From: Mastigias papua
Lineage: Eukaryota > Cnidaria > Scyphozoa > Rhizostomeae > Mastigiidae
Direction: 5' to 3'
Length of the DNA stretch: 64,000 nucleotides
Assembly (NCBI GenBank): GCA_964019165.1
Contig: OZ025274.1
Location: forward strand, 10,309,407 to 10,373,406
In this document: in pieces, positions 9,341 to 35,744 of the stretch
Layout: each line of letters opens with the position of its first letter
Numbering within the stretch: position 1 is the stretch's first letter
Made by a program: the position numbers and the translations under genes
The notes under the pieces: model-generated
The model's database searches: none
The model's input: the letters and a program-made list of their open reading frames with translations, nothing else
What the model was told of the DNA's origin: nothing

Positions 9341-11802
9341 TAAGGGGGAATACTGTCGAGAATCGTGCACCGAATATGCAGTCAACACCCAGACGAGTAG
9401 AAACTGAGCGAGTATTAGAACAAGACACAAGTTTTACAAGCAACGCGAGCAGTGTTAGTCAAGTGCGACTCCCGAAGATAACGCTACCCCGATTTAACGG
9501 CGATATAAAAAGATATCAAGCCTTCTGGCAGTGTTTCAAAAGTTCAGTGGACGAAAATGAATCCTTGTCGGACGTTCATAAACTGAATTACTTAATATCA
9601 TCGTTAGAAGGACAGGCATTTAAAGCGTTAGAGGGCTTAGATATAACGGCGGAAAATTACGCAAATGCAAAGAAGGTATTAAAGGATCGTTTTGGGAAAA
9701 CGCAACAAATAATAAGTGCCCATATGAAAGAGTTATTAAACTTACAGAACTGTCCTAATGGAACAACTGAACAACTAAGAGCCATTTATGACAGGATCAA
9801 CGTGCACATCAGAGGGCTAGAATCATTGGGAGTGTCTTCAGAAAAGTACGGAAGTTTATTAATTCCAGTGATAATGTCAAGGATGCCCAGTGAAATTTCC
9901 CTTCAAGTTGCAAGGAAAACTTCAGAGGAAGTGTGGAATATAACGGAAATAATGGAAGTAATAGAGAAAGAAATCGAGGCACGAGAAATAAGCAGGGTAA
10001 TCTCAGTACAAGAGCGTAAGCCAGAAAAGGTCACGACACACCCAACAGGTACGACAAGATCTTTTATTTCAAATGCAAAATCGAAAGACATTGAATGTTA
10101 CTTTTGCAAGAAAGGACATTATGCCTCAGAATGTAAAGAAATAATTGATATACAAAAGAGAAGGGAAATTTTAAAAGAGGCAAGAAGGTGTTTTGTCTGT
10201 CTTAAGATGGGACACATTGGAAAGACATGCGAAAGTGGGATCAGATGCAAGGTGTGCGGGAAAAGGCATAACCAGGTGCTTTGTGAAGGAGAGAAAGACA
10301 AGAAGGGAAACGAACCAAAGGAAAGGCCAGAAAGAAGTGCGGCTACATTGACATCCAAAGGCAACGAAAGTGTTTTGCTTCAAACAGCTCAAGCAACGGT
10401 TTATGGAGAAGACGAAGGCAAGAAAATGCGAGTGAACATTCTGTTCGATGGGGGGAGCCAACGAAGCTATGTAACGGAAGAGCTAAGAAAGAAACTCGGA
10501 CTAAAGGGTGAGAAGAAAGAGACGGTAAATGTTAATACATTTGGTACAGATAAGCGTATTAAGTATAGTAGTGAGTTAGTGCAGATTAATATCGAAGTAG
10601 ATGCAGAAGTAGTACCGATTAAGGCCTTAAGTTTCCCCACGATATGTTCTCCAATTGCGAATCGCGTTAGCATCAGCGAGCACGTGCACTTAGCAGGGCT
10701 GAAACTTGCAGATAGCCATAACCATAATCATAAGGATATTAGTATTTTGATTGGAGCAAATTATTATTTTGATTTTGTTACAGGGGGCACGATTAGAGGC
10801 AGCTATGGGCCGACAGCAGTATCCAGCAAGCTGGGCTGGCTCCTTTCAGGGCCAGTGTTGTATGATAATAATAATGATAATGACATGTATGCCAACACTG
10901 CGTCTAATCTAGTTCTAGATATCATTCCCTCAAGAAAGGAGGTCACAGATGAAAATCAAGAAATAAAAGATTCGTTGGACAAGTTCTGGAAGCAAGAGGC
11001 ATGCGGGCTGTTAGAAGACGAGACAGAAGAGACAGCAAGAAGTCAGCAGGGAAAAGACGACAATGAGAAAATGGATATACAGTTCAATGAAAAAGATTCA
11101 AGATATGAGGTGAGTCTTCCTTGGAAATCTCCATTTTCTAATGAAGGGCAAGATTCTCACTACGAATTAAGTAAGAAACGATTGAATTCCTTATTGGTGC
11201 GGTTAAGAAAAACTCCAGATTTGCTAAAGGAATATGATGATTATTTTAAGGATCAACTTGCTAAGGGCATTATTGAAATTGTGCCCGAGGAAGCCCGTCG
11301 GACTAATCTTGAAGTACATTACTTATGTCATCATGGTGTTGTAAGGCAAGACAGGGAAACAACAAAACTTCGGGTGGTTTCTGATGGTTCCGCCAAGAGC
11401 GACAATGATTCACAGGCACTCAATGATAGGCTTGCCGTAGGAAACAATTATATGCCCTTACTATTTGACACCTTAGTGCGTTTCCGAATGAAACCAATCG
11501 CGATGACTGCTGATATTGAGAAGGCTTTCCTACAGATACAGGTAAGTGAATCAGACAAGGACAAACTGAGATTTCTGTGGGTCGATGACGTAAATAGTTC
11601 AAGCCCATCGGTCATAGAAATGAGACACAAGAGGTTAGTATTTGGGTTAACTAGCAGTCCGTCTATATTAGGAGAAACGATACGTCAACATGTATCTAAG
11701 TTTGAGAGTGAATTCCCTGAAGCGTGTCGCATTCTAAAACGTTTGTATGCGGATGACTTGTCGTGTGTAGCAAATACGACTAAAGAAGCCTTGGACATAT
11801 AA
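9341..11802 (+). pseudogene. BEL Gag C-terminus, protease and first half of RT
   Basis: BEL coding sequence resumes at the right TAAGGG copy. The open frame begins upstream at 9268 only because the array is stop-free. It contains a Gag region (LPRFNGDIKRYQAFWQCFKS), three Cys/His knuckles (CYFCKKGHYASEC, CFVCLKMGHIGKTC, CKVCGKRHNQVLC; about 10,098-10,288), a BEL-type protease (ILFDGGSQRSYVTEEL near 10,440) and RT motifs (MTADIEKAFLQIQV near 11,503; catalytic YADD at 11,746-11,757). A stop (TAA 11,800-11,802) then ends the frame because one base is missing in the short AT run just before it. The product continues in the next frame from about 11,801. Confidence 0.9.
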
Positions 11803-14542
11803 GTCCAAAATGATCATGTCAAAAGGGGGATTTAATTTGCGTAAATGGGTAAGTAATAACAAAGAGGTAATGACAAAAATTAACGAAATTGAGAATGGAA
11901 ATACTGCACCAAGTGAGACAACACCAGTAGGTATTGTGGAGAAGGTTCAAGTGCCAGAATCCAAGGCTGGAATTAAAGTCTTAGGGATAAATTGGGATCA
12001 TAATACAGATCTACTTTTTCATGAATTTAAAGGAATTGTCGAATTTGCCGAAACATTACCTATGACCAAACGTTCATTGCTTAAAATTGCAGCCAAGATT
12101 TTCGATCCAATGGGAACCTTAAGCGTTTTTACTATTAATCTTAAAGTTCTTTTCCAGGAATTATGTGTGAATAAGGTAGGTTGGGACGAGGAATTACAGG
12201 GTGAATTCAGAAACGAATACCAAAGGTTGATATCTGAGTTGAAGGGGCTTTTCGATATCAGTATCCCACGATGTGTGTTTGTTAAGGCAGAACCCGTCAG
12301 AAGGGTTGAAATCCATGGATTCTCAGACGCAAGCGAGAAGGCTCAAGGCTCTATAGTGTATTTAAGAATCATATATGAATCAGGTGAAATCGATACGCAG
12401 TTTCTTACAGCAAAGGCAAAGGTAAATCCGATTAAAAGGCAAACAATTCCTAGGTTAGAACTCTCAGCAGCGGTTTTACTATCCAAACTTGTAAGTAACG
12501 TAAAGGAAATAATCAGTAGTGAATTGGGCCTTGAGGATATTGATACATATTATTGGGTTGACTCAGTCGCCACATTGTGCTGGATTAGGAACAACAAGGC
12601 GTGGATGAACTATGTTGCCAATCGAGTAAGAGAAATTCTCCAAATCTCAAAACGAGAACAATGGCGTTATTGTCCTGGGGCTCAAAATCCCGCTGATATG
12701 CCGTCGAGGGGACATTATCGCACATGTTTCCAAGTCCATTCTTTTTGGTGGGAGGGTCCGTTGTTTTTGAAAGAGGATGAAAAAGAATGGCCAACATTTC
12801 CCGAAAACAATGATCAGAACGAGGCAATGAAAGAAAAAATGAAACACGATCCCATAATCACTCACGTAATGTTATCAGGATCAAAGACAAAGGAGATAAT
12901 AGACATAGACAGATTTAGCAATAAGAATAAACTGGTTCGAACATTTGCATGGGTATTGCGATTCTTAACGAATTTGCGAAATAAAGGGGAAAAACACCAC
13001 AATTCGAACTTAAGCATGTCAGAGATTGAAAATGCGGAAAAGAAATTAATTGCAATTATTCAAGGGGAAGCTTTTGAGCGTGAAATAAATTACTTGACCT
13101 TAAGGAAACAAGAAAGGGAACCAGGGAAGATGCCTCTTTATGTAAACCAATTTAATCTATATATTGACGAAGATAAGATATTACGTTGCAGGAGTAGAAT
13201 CAGCAAGGCTAATGTTCCAGATGATAGCAAAAGACCCATACTGTTGCCAGCCAAAACTAAGTTTTCGGAATTAGTCGTGAAGGAATGCCACGGTAAAGTA
13301 ATGCACAACGGCATAAATGATACGTTATGTGCAGTAAGAGAGAAATTTTGGATAATCCGGGGGAGAGAAGCAACGAAAAGGATTATAAGAAGTTGTACCC
13401 TGTGTAAAAGGCATGAGGGGCTGCCATATAAATCAACGTTTTCTCCTGAATTGCCCGAAATGAGAGTAGATGATGGACCACCATTTAAGAACATAGGGGT
13501 TGATTTTGCAGGTCCATTGATGGTTGAAAATAAAGGTGAAATGAAATGTTACGTATGCCTGTTCACATGTGCTTCAACTAGGGCGGTGCACTTAGAACTC
13601 GTGGAATCCTTGGATATTGAGTCCTTTATAAGGGCGTTTAGAAGGTTTACGTCACGGAAGGGTCTGCCAAACTCCATTCTAAGTGACAATGCTAAGACTT
13701 ACAAGGCTGCCGCCAAAGAAGTAAGTAAACTTCTCCGATCACAGAGGTTATATGATTATATGAAGGATAACAGCGTAAAATGGAAATTTATTATAGAGTT
13801 GGCCCCATGGCAGGGAGGCATGTGGGAAAGGATGATAAGGAGTGTTAAAAGGTGCCTGAAAAAAGTAATCGGACAAGCCAAACTAAGTTACTTTGAATTA
13901 TCGACCATTTTAGTCGAAGTAGAAGCAGTGATCAATTCGAGACCCCTTACTTACGTAGAGGATGACGAAAGTGGTGTATCTTATGCTCTTACACCATCGC
14001 AATTAATAAATGGGCGAAACTTACTTTGCACCCCAACAGAAAATGTGAATGAAATAGTAAGTACGTACGAGGGATTGTCTAAACGAGGTCACTATCATCG
14101 GAAACTGTTATTCCATTTTACGAATAGATGGAAAAGGGAATATTTATCAGCTCTTTTACAAGCGCACAGGCCCAGAGCTGGTAGTAAGGAACCTGTTGTT
14201 AATCTAAATGATATTGTTCTCCTTAGAAACGACCAGCAGAAGAGAAATTTTTGGAAATTAGGGAAAATAGTCGAACTTTTCAAGGGAGCAGATGGATCAG
14301 TCAGAGCAGCAAAGGTACAGGTGGCATCACAGAGCGGTAAGAAGCTAGTAAATCGAGCTCTTAACCTACTAATCCCGTTAGAAGTACCTATTAATAAGAC
14401 TAACCATCTGCAAGTAACGGAACCCTGTGAGCGAGGCAAGCCCGCGGCAGCGCAAGTGCGACGCCAAGCTGTATCGTCGTCTGATAGGCCAAGGAGAACC
14501 GCAGCTATTGTAGGGGAACTTAGAAGGAAGGACAATTTGTAG
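11803..14542 (+). pseudogene. BEL RT remainder, RNase H and integrase
   Basis: This continues the BEL polyprotein after the one-base frameshift; the first ATG in this frame is 11,810. It begins with the RT segment MSKGGFNLRKWVSNN. RNase H motifs follow (IHGFSDASEKAQGSIVYLR; YYWVDSVATLCWI), then the integrase zinc domain (VMHNGINDTLC to CTLCKR), integrase core motifs (IGVDFAGPL, ILSDNAKTYKAAA, APWQGGMWERMIRSVKR) and the BEL C-terminal domain (RWKREYLSALL, VLLRNDQQKRNFWKLGKI). Apart from the shift at its upstream edge the frame is clean over 2.7 kb, which fits the near-identical LTRs. Confidence 0.93.
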
Positions 14543-14642
14543 TCAGTTTTATATTATATCATAGTTGGTAGTTATTCTACGTTCTGTTTACTCTAGTCAT
14601 GCGTTTTGTTCGTTGTATTTGCTTGTTTAAATGCTTAAACAA

Positions 14643-14653
14643 CCGGGGGAGTG
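14643..14653 (+). other. BEL polypurine tract
   Basis: CCGGGGGAGTG abuts the right LTR at 14,654, the expected place for the plus-strand primer. It is short and interrupted, so the call is moderate. Confidence 0.6.
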
Positions 14654-14881
14654 TGTTGTAAACTTGCCTCGTATGCATGTATACGTAGAACTTGATTGAC
14701 AATTGAATCACGTGATTCATCGCATTAGATATTGCATAGTAGATTTACGTACCTTACTCAGTTAACGATACAGAGCACTATCGTTCGGATATAAGCTAAA
14801 TATAATGTTTTGTACATATTTATAAATAACCAAAAATTACTACTTGGTGTCTTTTTTGTTCCTGACCCTGTATTTACAACA
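14654..14881 (+). repeat. BEL right LTR (228 bp)
   Basis: It matches 2,104-2,331 except for A at 14822 (G in the left copy). It is followed by the second GTCAC duplication at 14,882-14,886. Confidence 0.93.
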
Positions 14882-14886
14882 GTCAC

Positions 14887-16200
14887 TCTTGGGATGTAAT
14901 GCTCCATGAATAGTCATGATCTTGCTTGGTTTGTATCCATTCTCTTCAATTCATCTTTGGTCCACCTTATCATTCCTCCACTGTATCTCAGAAGCAATAC
15001 AGCCCACATATTTGCAGCTAAACATTCATTCTTATTATTTAGACCTGATTTGGATTTTACCTTAAAACCTTCTAAATATTCTTTGCGAAATTTTTCCTTC
15101 ATGTCACTCTCCATAACACCATCCAACTCGAGAACTCCAAGATATTAATATCCAGTCCTTTCAACTTGCTCTTTAACTTCTCAGTTTGGTAATTGAATTC
15201 CATCCCATTCTGTCAATTTTCCTCTTCTCATTAGTACTATGCTACACTTATCTACCCCCAATCTCATACCAATGTCCTCACTTAGCAGGTGTACTGTTTT
15301 TACTAATGAATCAATCTTGTCTTTTGTCCTACCAAATAGCTTTAAATTGTCCAAAAAAGCAGATGATTAACTTTAGCTTTTTTCACTTAGAATTCGTATC
15401 CAGCATTAACGCCTTTCACGGTATCAAAGTTTGAAGCAAAGTTAGAGGAATCATACTAATGACATAAAGTAAGGGAGACAGGCTATCTCCCTAAAAAATC
15501 CCCCTTCTAATATTGACTGTTCCTAAATACTCTCCCGATGATATAAGCTTCGTTTTCCAACTATTCATACTATCAGCTACAAATTTCCTAACATTTTCAG
15601 CAATACCAAACATTTCCATACACTCGAGAATCCATGAATGGGGCACCATGTCGTACGCCTTTCGATAGTCCTACCAGACCATGGCTAAAATCGTTTGTCT
15701 CCTTCTACAATCTCTTAAAATCATTTGATCTATGAACAGTTGATTTTCCGTACCCCTAGATTTCCTTCTGCACCCCTTTTGCTCAGATAGAGGCAAATGT
15801 TTTTCTTCAAGATATACATAGATATTGTTTGCCAAAGTACTTGTCATCAATTTCCACATAAGTGGAAGGCATGATATTGGTCTAAAATTACTCACTTCAT
15901 TTCCCTTTGTTGGATCTTTCTGACACAAAATCGTCCGTAATTGTATAGCCATTTCTTTGGAGCTAGTTGAAGGATCTTCTCTCTATGCTGATATTCCAGG
16001 CTTCCTCTCACCCTCTATCATAACCGGAAATGATTTGCGCCCTGATTTACTTCTAAGAACTAAGGACCACTGCTTGTATATTCCAGAACTCACGATAGGG
16101 TTTAAAACAAATCTAAATTGTAATGCAGAAACGAAAAGCTTAAAGTATTCATAGTTAGTTTCAGGTCTGAGTAAAATCTTTCACTTTTGTTAATCTTTCC
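14887..16200 (-). pseudogene. LINE reverse transcriptase, right of the BEL insertion (degenerate)
   Basis: The minus strand reads as a non-LTR RT from about 15,960 down to 14,890. It contains [20 protein letters not shown] and LMWKLMT near 15,930-15,830, then the DYRKAYDMVPHSWI region near 15,680-15,640, RRGIFxGDSLSPLLYVIS near 15,510-15,460, and a later segment with MESDMKEKFRKEYLEGFKV and RYSGGMIRWTKDELKRMD (15,126-14,914). It carries several stops and frameshifts. The C-terminal tail of the same copy is at 780-2,098. The 5' end is unclear near 15,960-16,200. The YxDD box could not be read with confidence. Confidence 0.8.
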
Positions 16201-16548
16201 ATGAGCTCTCTAGGAATCTTTGCAAGTTCCTATCTTTCATTTCTTGATATGTACAGCTCCCTTTTTATTGGCAAAGACCGCAGACGCTTTCTGATTACCA
16301 AAGTATCTACCATTTCAATTCGTGCAATCTGCCATATCTTCTGCCGTAGAGATAAAGCATGAACAGTCCTGACTCACTTTATTTCTAAGTTTGCTTGTCT
16401 TTCTGTTTTTCTTTTTTTCTTGCTTTCAGTTATCATTCGTACAATATGTTTTGTTATCTATCTTTGTCATTGTAAAGCAATCTACGCTAGCTAATTACAA
16501 ATTACACTGTACTACGGAGATTTGTAATTGTAGTTTAATTGAATAAAA
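16201..16548. other. no feature recognised
   Basis: AT-rich sequence between two LINE fragments. I see no gene, repeat array or inverted repeat. It may include decayed 5' sequence of the LINE to its left. Confidence 0.4.
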
Positions 16549-17440
16549 TTAACAGTTTCGATTATTATTGGGGTAGAAGAATCTTACTTTGAAGAATATT
16601 CCACAAATTCTAGCAAGTTTTGTAGAGAGCTCTGTCAACCGGTAATTCCAAGAAAGGTTTTCATCTAGACGAACAAGAAGACATGCAACATAGAAGGTGT
16701 TTTTGACACGAAGATTTCCAGTTATACTAGCAACTTTAGAAATCAACATTTGGTGACAATTTATTCACGTCCAACTACATATTCACTTTTTTAACTCTTT
16801 GCTGACTGTTAAGATTCGCAGCTTCGTAGTAGATGTTAGTGTCATCTGCAAATAAATGAAAGGTTAGCTTGGCCGATGAACTAGGTAAATCATGAATATG
16901 AATTAATATAAGTAGACGGCCATGGAGAGAGCTCAGAGGGACACCGCAGGCAACACTGGGGTGATTCGACTTAGTACCAATTATTGGAATGTATTGCTTA
17001 TGATCAGAAACGTATTATTTAAAGCAGTCAAGAGCAATTCCTCTAACCCCATTATGTTCAAGTTTTAGCTAGAGAATATCACGATTAACAGTAGTAAAAG
17101 TCTTTTGTAAATCTAAGAATATACCACAACCAAATTTTCTGTTATCCAATGAGCTCTAGATAGCTTCAGTAAGACTTACTAGGGCATGGTTGATGAAATG
17201 GCTAGCATGAAATTTAAATTGTAAATTATACAAGGTTTCGTTTCACCAGAAAATTAGGAAGGTGCTGATACATGACTTTCTCTGTGATTTTACTGAAAAT
17301 AGACAGAAGAGAAATAGGTCTATAATCAGATGCTGTCACCTTAGCTATCTTTTCACGAAACATTCCGAACTGAAATGAATAAATCTATAAGTATGTTGTC
17401 ATTATGTGGGGACGTGTTGCCTGCGAAAAATGTTCCTGTT
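16549..17440 (-). pseudogene. LINE reverse transcriptase, second family (degenerate)
   Basis: The minus strand from about 17,370 to 16,560 gives, across frame breaks, DYRPISLLSIFSKITEKVM, then KLEHNGVRGIALDCFKYV, then CGVPLSSLHGRLLILIHIHD, then LTFHLFADDTNIYYEA with the catalytic FADD retained near 16,840. A C-terminal piece follows (MLISKVASITGNLRVKNTF, 16,749 down). The order and wording are those of a CR1/Jockey-like LINE, a different family from the LINE at 14.9-16.2 kb. Multiple stops make it inactive. Confidence 0.8.
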
Positions 17441-18099
17441 TGTTTCATGCCGACTGCCTTAAAATGGCATCAAAGGTTTAAGATGTACTGGCGTAGTCTA
17501 GCCTTGAATGAATTTGCAGTCAATGTGGTTCCAAATTGCTCATCTAGCTTGTTCGAAGCAACTATACCTGAATCATGAAATGGCTTCAGCATGTTATATC
17601 ATCATTAATTTCCAAAGCATTACAAACAAGAAAGAGATTTGTTTCTAACATGTTAGATTCATACAAGCCTGATAGTATATCAAAGGTATAGAAGTAGGGA
17701 ACAATGAATTACTCCCTGTAGATCTTTATGGAATAGAAAGAAAAGATAGATATGATGATCACAGTGGTTTACTGCTAGCTGTTGAAAGGATTTAAACCCT
17801 CAATAAATATATAGCAAGGGGGCCCGAGAGGAAGTATGGGAAAAGGTAATTCGCAAAAGAAAAAAGCACAATTCTGATCACTTCCTATAAAAGCCAAAAA
17901 CTCAGGTATATCATATGTGAAAAGTTGCGTTTGTCTGTTGAGGTCATAATTAATGACAATGAAAACGCAATATTTTGGATAGGCGGGGATCTTAAAGCCT
18001 GATATTGATAGAAGTCTGAACACCACTGTCAGCCATCAGTACGCTAAGTCCATTAACAATCAATATGTGAGATTTACTCTTTACAACCAATGGTGAACA
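17441..18099. other. no feature recognised
   Basis: AT-rich sequence. It may hold decayed upstream LINE sequence, but I find no convincing motif, tandem repeat or inverted repeat. Confidence 0.35.
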
Positions 18100-18104
18100 C
18101 ACTA

Positions 18105-18914
18105 CAGGCCCATCGGAACGAAATTGATATTGGGGGGGCTGTAAATAAAGCAGACTTCCCTGGGCTCCGGGAGAATTTTTGTACGATCACGCCCTTTAGA
18201 TTGCTGGAAAGCAACCTGGCTATACAAATTGCCATTTGCAATGGATGAATTACTATTTACAGAATTAAGACAATTTTTGAAATGGAAGTTGCAAATTGGC
18301 TGGAATCTATGTATTTGCAGTCATCTAATAACATTACCTGTGGCTGAAAAAGCTAATGGAATACTTTGCAGTCATTGACAGCAAAACCTTCCTGCTGTCT
18401 CCGTGCAATGCACGCCAGCAATCAACTTAACAAATCATAAACACTGCCAAAACAAAATTTAACGATCCTCTTAACACTCTTTTTCAATCACTTATGCTTG
18501 TGTGCTTTTGTGTGCTACATTAACTTTAATACACAAATCTCTGTTCGAAAGTTGTCCAAAAATCTGCTTACCAAATAATCAAATTACCAAACAATACTAT
18601 CGATGATGAAGTGTTTTAAGGTTGATGGAGCATAAAAGTCAGACCCTGACACCCTCCCAGCATCTTCGCATAACATTTAGTTTTCAAGACTTCACTTTCT
18701 TCGCTCATACTGTTTAACGTTCCTGATCAAGTATACGTTGGTTCTTTGAACACGCAATAAATGATTGAAAGGGATAGCTGGTAACTGAACTGGTTAATAT
18801 TTTTACCAATTTATAGTATGGCATTGCAATGTTTTCTCGAAAATTTAAAGAGCAAATAGTGGCAAACTATTGGGGGGAGCTGAAGCCCCCAGCCCCCCGG
18901 TTCCGACGGGCCTG
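18105..18914. mobile_element. 810-bp non-autonomous DNA transposon with TIRs, TSD CACTA
   Basis: The left end CAGGCCCATCGGAAC matches the inverted right end CAGGCCCGTCGGAAC at 14 of 15 positions, and G-rich tracts follow each end. The flanks are direct copies of CACTA at 18,100-18,104 and 18,915-18,919, a 5-bp target duplication. No open frame of note lies inside, so it is non-autonomous. A 5-bp duplication does not by itself settle the superfamily. It ends about 520 bp upstream of the CCDC157 start codon. Confidence 0.75.
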
Positions 18915-18919
18915 CACTA

Positions 18920-19438
18920 ACAAGAGACCAACACATTCTAGGTACCTCTATCACTAACAGACTTGCTATAAAGCGGAGGAAAGTATATCAAGATGTATAT
19001 GAATTTTCAAGGAAAAAATAAAAGTAGTGCCAGTTAATGGGAGTCCCAGTTATCGCGAGTATATATCTTCCAAGGGGACTGAGCTCCTGGGCTCTCCCTC
19101 TTCTACAACACTGACCCGCCCCCTTCCCCGTGAGACTGGTCTTGTCTCAGTCGTATACAGCCTCGTTTCACGTCTCACATTATTGTTACGAAGCAACAAC
19201 TATATACTAAATGACCATCACAGGGTTGAAAGCGTAAATGGAGATTATTAACTGATAATTATGAGAAGACTGAGGTCAATGCCCATAAGTTACTACGATA
19301 CAGAAAAACAGCCAGCCTTTGTTGGAGAGTTTTGGCTCTCCTGCATAACTCGGTGAATTGGTTAACGTTAGCATCAATGAACTGTCAACGGAAACTCTAC
19401 ATATAAAATTTCGTTGCCTTTTTTAAAGTCTAGTGACT
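18920..19438 (+). promoter_or_regulatory. 5' flank of CCDC157
   Basis: This interval should contain the promoter and 5' leader. A locally C-rich stretch (GACCCGCCCCCTTCCCCG near 19,115-19,132) could bind Sp-type factors. TATAAAA at about 19,401-19,407 is too close to the ATG (19,439) to be a normal TATA box. The transcription start cannot be placed from sequence alone. Confidence 0.35.
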
Positions 19439-33580
<14,142 letters not shown>

Positions 33581-33742
33581 ATAATCCAAAGTTTATGACG
33601 GCGACCCTTAACGAAAGCTATTTTATGAGGGAATGTCCATTACATTCTATATGGAAATATAGCAGTTAAAAGATTTTCGGTGAAATGTGATACCAAAAAC
33701 ATACAACTCAACTTATAAAGGAAAATGGGAAAATTCTGATTT

Positions 33743-34344
<602 letters not shown>

Positions 34345-34347
34345 TAA

Positions 34348-34689
34348 AGCCTGGTTCACACTTGTCGTGAGTCGGGTAAGAGTCGGGGAAGTTGGCGACT
34401 ATCCTGCCTGTTACGTTCTTGCATTCAGTGTGTTCACACTTGACATGAAAGTCGGAGACTGAAGAAACTGGGTTGTCTTGGTCATGCGTAAGCATGCACT
34501 CACACTTGTCGTAGTTCGCGCAAGAGTCTGGGACATCGGGGACAGAACATTTGCAAAAAGAACTCATTCCCATTTGACTAGGACGTTGGGGACTGCTTAT
34601 GAAAACATGTTCACACTTGTCGTAAAACACGTAAGAAGCAGGATATTCTCCGACTTCACTGACTCTTACCACTAGTGTGAACCAGGTTT
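34348..34689. mobile_element. Harbinger-like MITE, copy 1 (TSD TAA)
   Basis: The ends AGCCTGGTTCACACTTGTCG and, inverted, AACCTGGTTCACACTAGTGG form an imperfect TIR. Both flanks are TAA (34,345-34,347 and 34,690-34,692), the 3-bp TWA duplication of PIF/Harbinger elements. The body contains further TTCACACTTGTCGTA-type sub-repeats. It is non-coding, and related by its ends to 35,866-36,102. Confidence 0.7.
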
Positions 34690-34692
34690 AAA

Positions 34693-35740
34693 TATCACGG
34701 TATTTTACACTTAATTATCAAATGTTAAAACTATAGAACTACCTAGCTCTTCTTGCCTCCATATTTTTTTAAATGGTTTTGGACTAGCCCCCAGGACCAT
34801 ACTCTAAAAAGATAGGACCTAGACTCCCTTTTCCCCCTTGTGTACTCCACTGATCTCATTGTCTGTCGAATATTGAACGATCATTGAGTTTTCGTTGTCA
34901 TCTTCTTTAGGGTTACAAACTTTTTATAAGAATATAGTCTATCAGAATATCAAGGCTTAAGTTCTCTGAAATTTAGGAATAATTTGCGAGTAATGCAAAT
35001 CTCAAGCTTCATAAAGATGAAGATTCTTTGTTGATTTGAGTTCTTTTTAGAAAACAAAGTAGGAATGAGCTATAGTTACCTATTCGAGAACTCGTTACAC
35101 TGTGATGCGTCTCAACAACTCTTCCGGGAGTGTCAGTTACACAGTTTTTTATGACAAGAAGATTTTCTATACGACAATTAATGCTCAAAATTGCTAAAAT
35201 GTAAGAATAATTTAAGAACATTTTTAGGCTCAAAATCAAAACCAATTTAAGATTATTGAGACTCAGTGAAAAACGAGGAGTTCTCATAGAAAAGGGTGTA
35301 ATCTACAAGCAAGACCTTGCAGTAGTCTTCAATTGTTTCATTGTTTTTCCTTAGAACTTGTAATAGTTCGTTTTTCACTCAAGATTATAAAACGGTAGCA
35401 AGGGCATTTTCATCACACTCGGTCACATGTGTTTTAAATCAGGGTTGTGCCAGATCCTCCAAATCTTTTCGTCAAGTGAACCGTAGGTAAACTAAATTAA
35501 ACCAATCTTGCTTTATTCAGAACCTAATGAATATAGACTAAGGACCACGGAAATTGCTTGGCATATGTACAGAAAAAGAAGGAGCAAAAACAATCGGAGG
35601 GGGAAAAATTCTTTGACCAGACAAAAATTCCTTGACTTTTCTAGGTTTTTCGGGTTTTTCCCTGACATCAGATTTAATTCCCTGACTTTGCCAGATTTTT
35701 CAGGCTTTCCAGACTCCTGAGAACCCTGAACACCTAACGT
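34693..35740. other. no feature recognised
   Basis: AT-rich intergenic sequence. A short TTTTTCxGGTTTTTCCCTGAC-like repetition occurs near 35,640-35,710. No gene, TIR element or array that I can support. Confidence 0.4.
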
Positions 35741-35744
35741 TCAT

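Larger units (their letters stand above)
2104..14881 (+). mobile_element. BEL/Pao LTR retrotransposon, complete but interrupted
   Basis: The element is bounded by two 228-bp LTRs (2104-2331 and 14654-14881) starting TGTTGTAAAC and ending TTTACAACA. The flanks carry a 5-bp GTCAC duplication. Internal order: primer-binding site, gag N-terminus, [6,575-bp foreign insert 2,766-9,340], rest of gag with zinc knuckles, protease, RT, RNase H, integrase with a BEL-type C-terminal domain, polypurine tract. The LTRs differ at one site that I can see (G at 2272, A at 14822), so the insertion is young. It is disabled by the insert and by a one-base frameshift just after the RT catalytic motif near 11,796-11,801. 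It lies inside a minus-strand LINE. Confidence 0.93.

Noticed and set aside
2764..9342. TA (Tc1-type) target duplication for the minisatellite-armed element
   Set aside because: Counting only TA leaves an in-frame stop at the BEL junction, whereas TAAGGG restores the frame and is present on both sides.
14095..14535. 146-codon minus-strand frame opposite BEL integrase
   Set aside because: Shadow of the well-supported plus-strand integrase C-terminus; no independent motif.
19401..19407. TATAAAA as the CCDC157 TATA box
   Set aside because: It lies about 32 bp before the ATG, which would put the transcription start at the start codon. More likely chance in AT-rich DNA.
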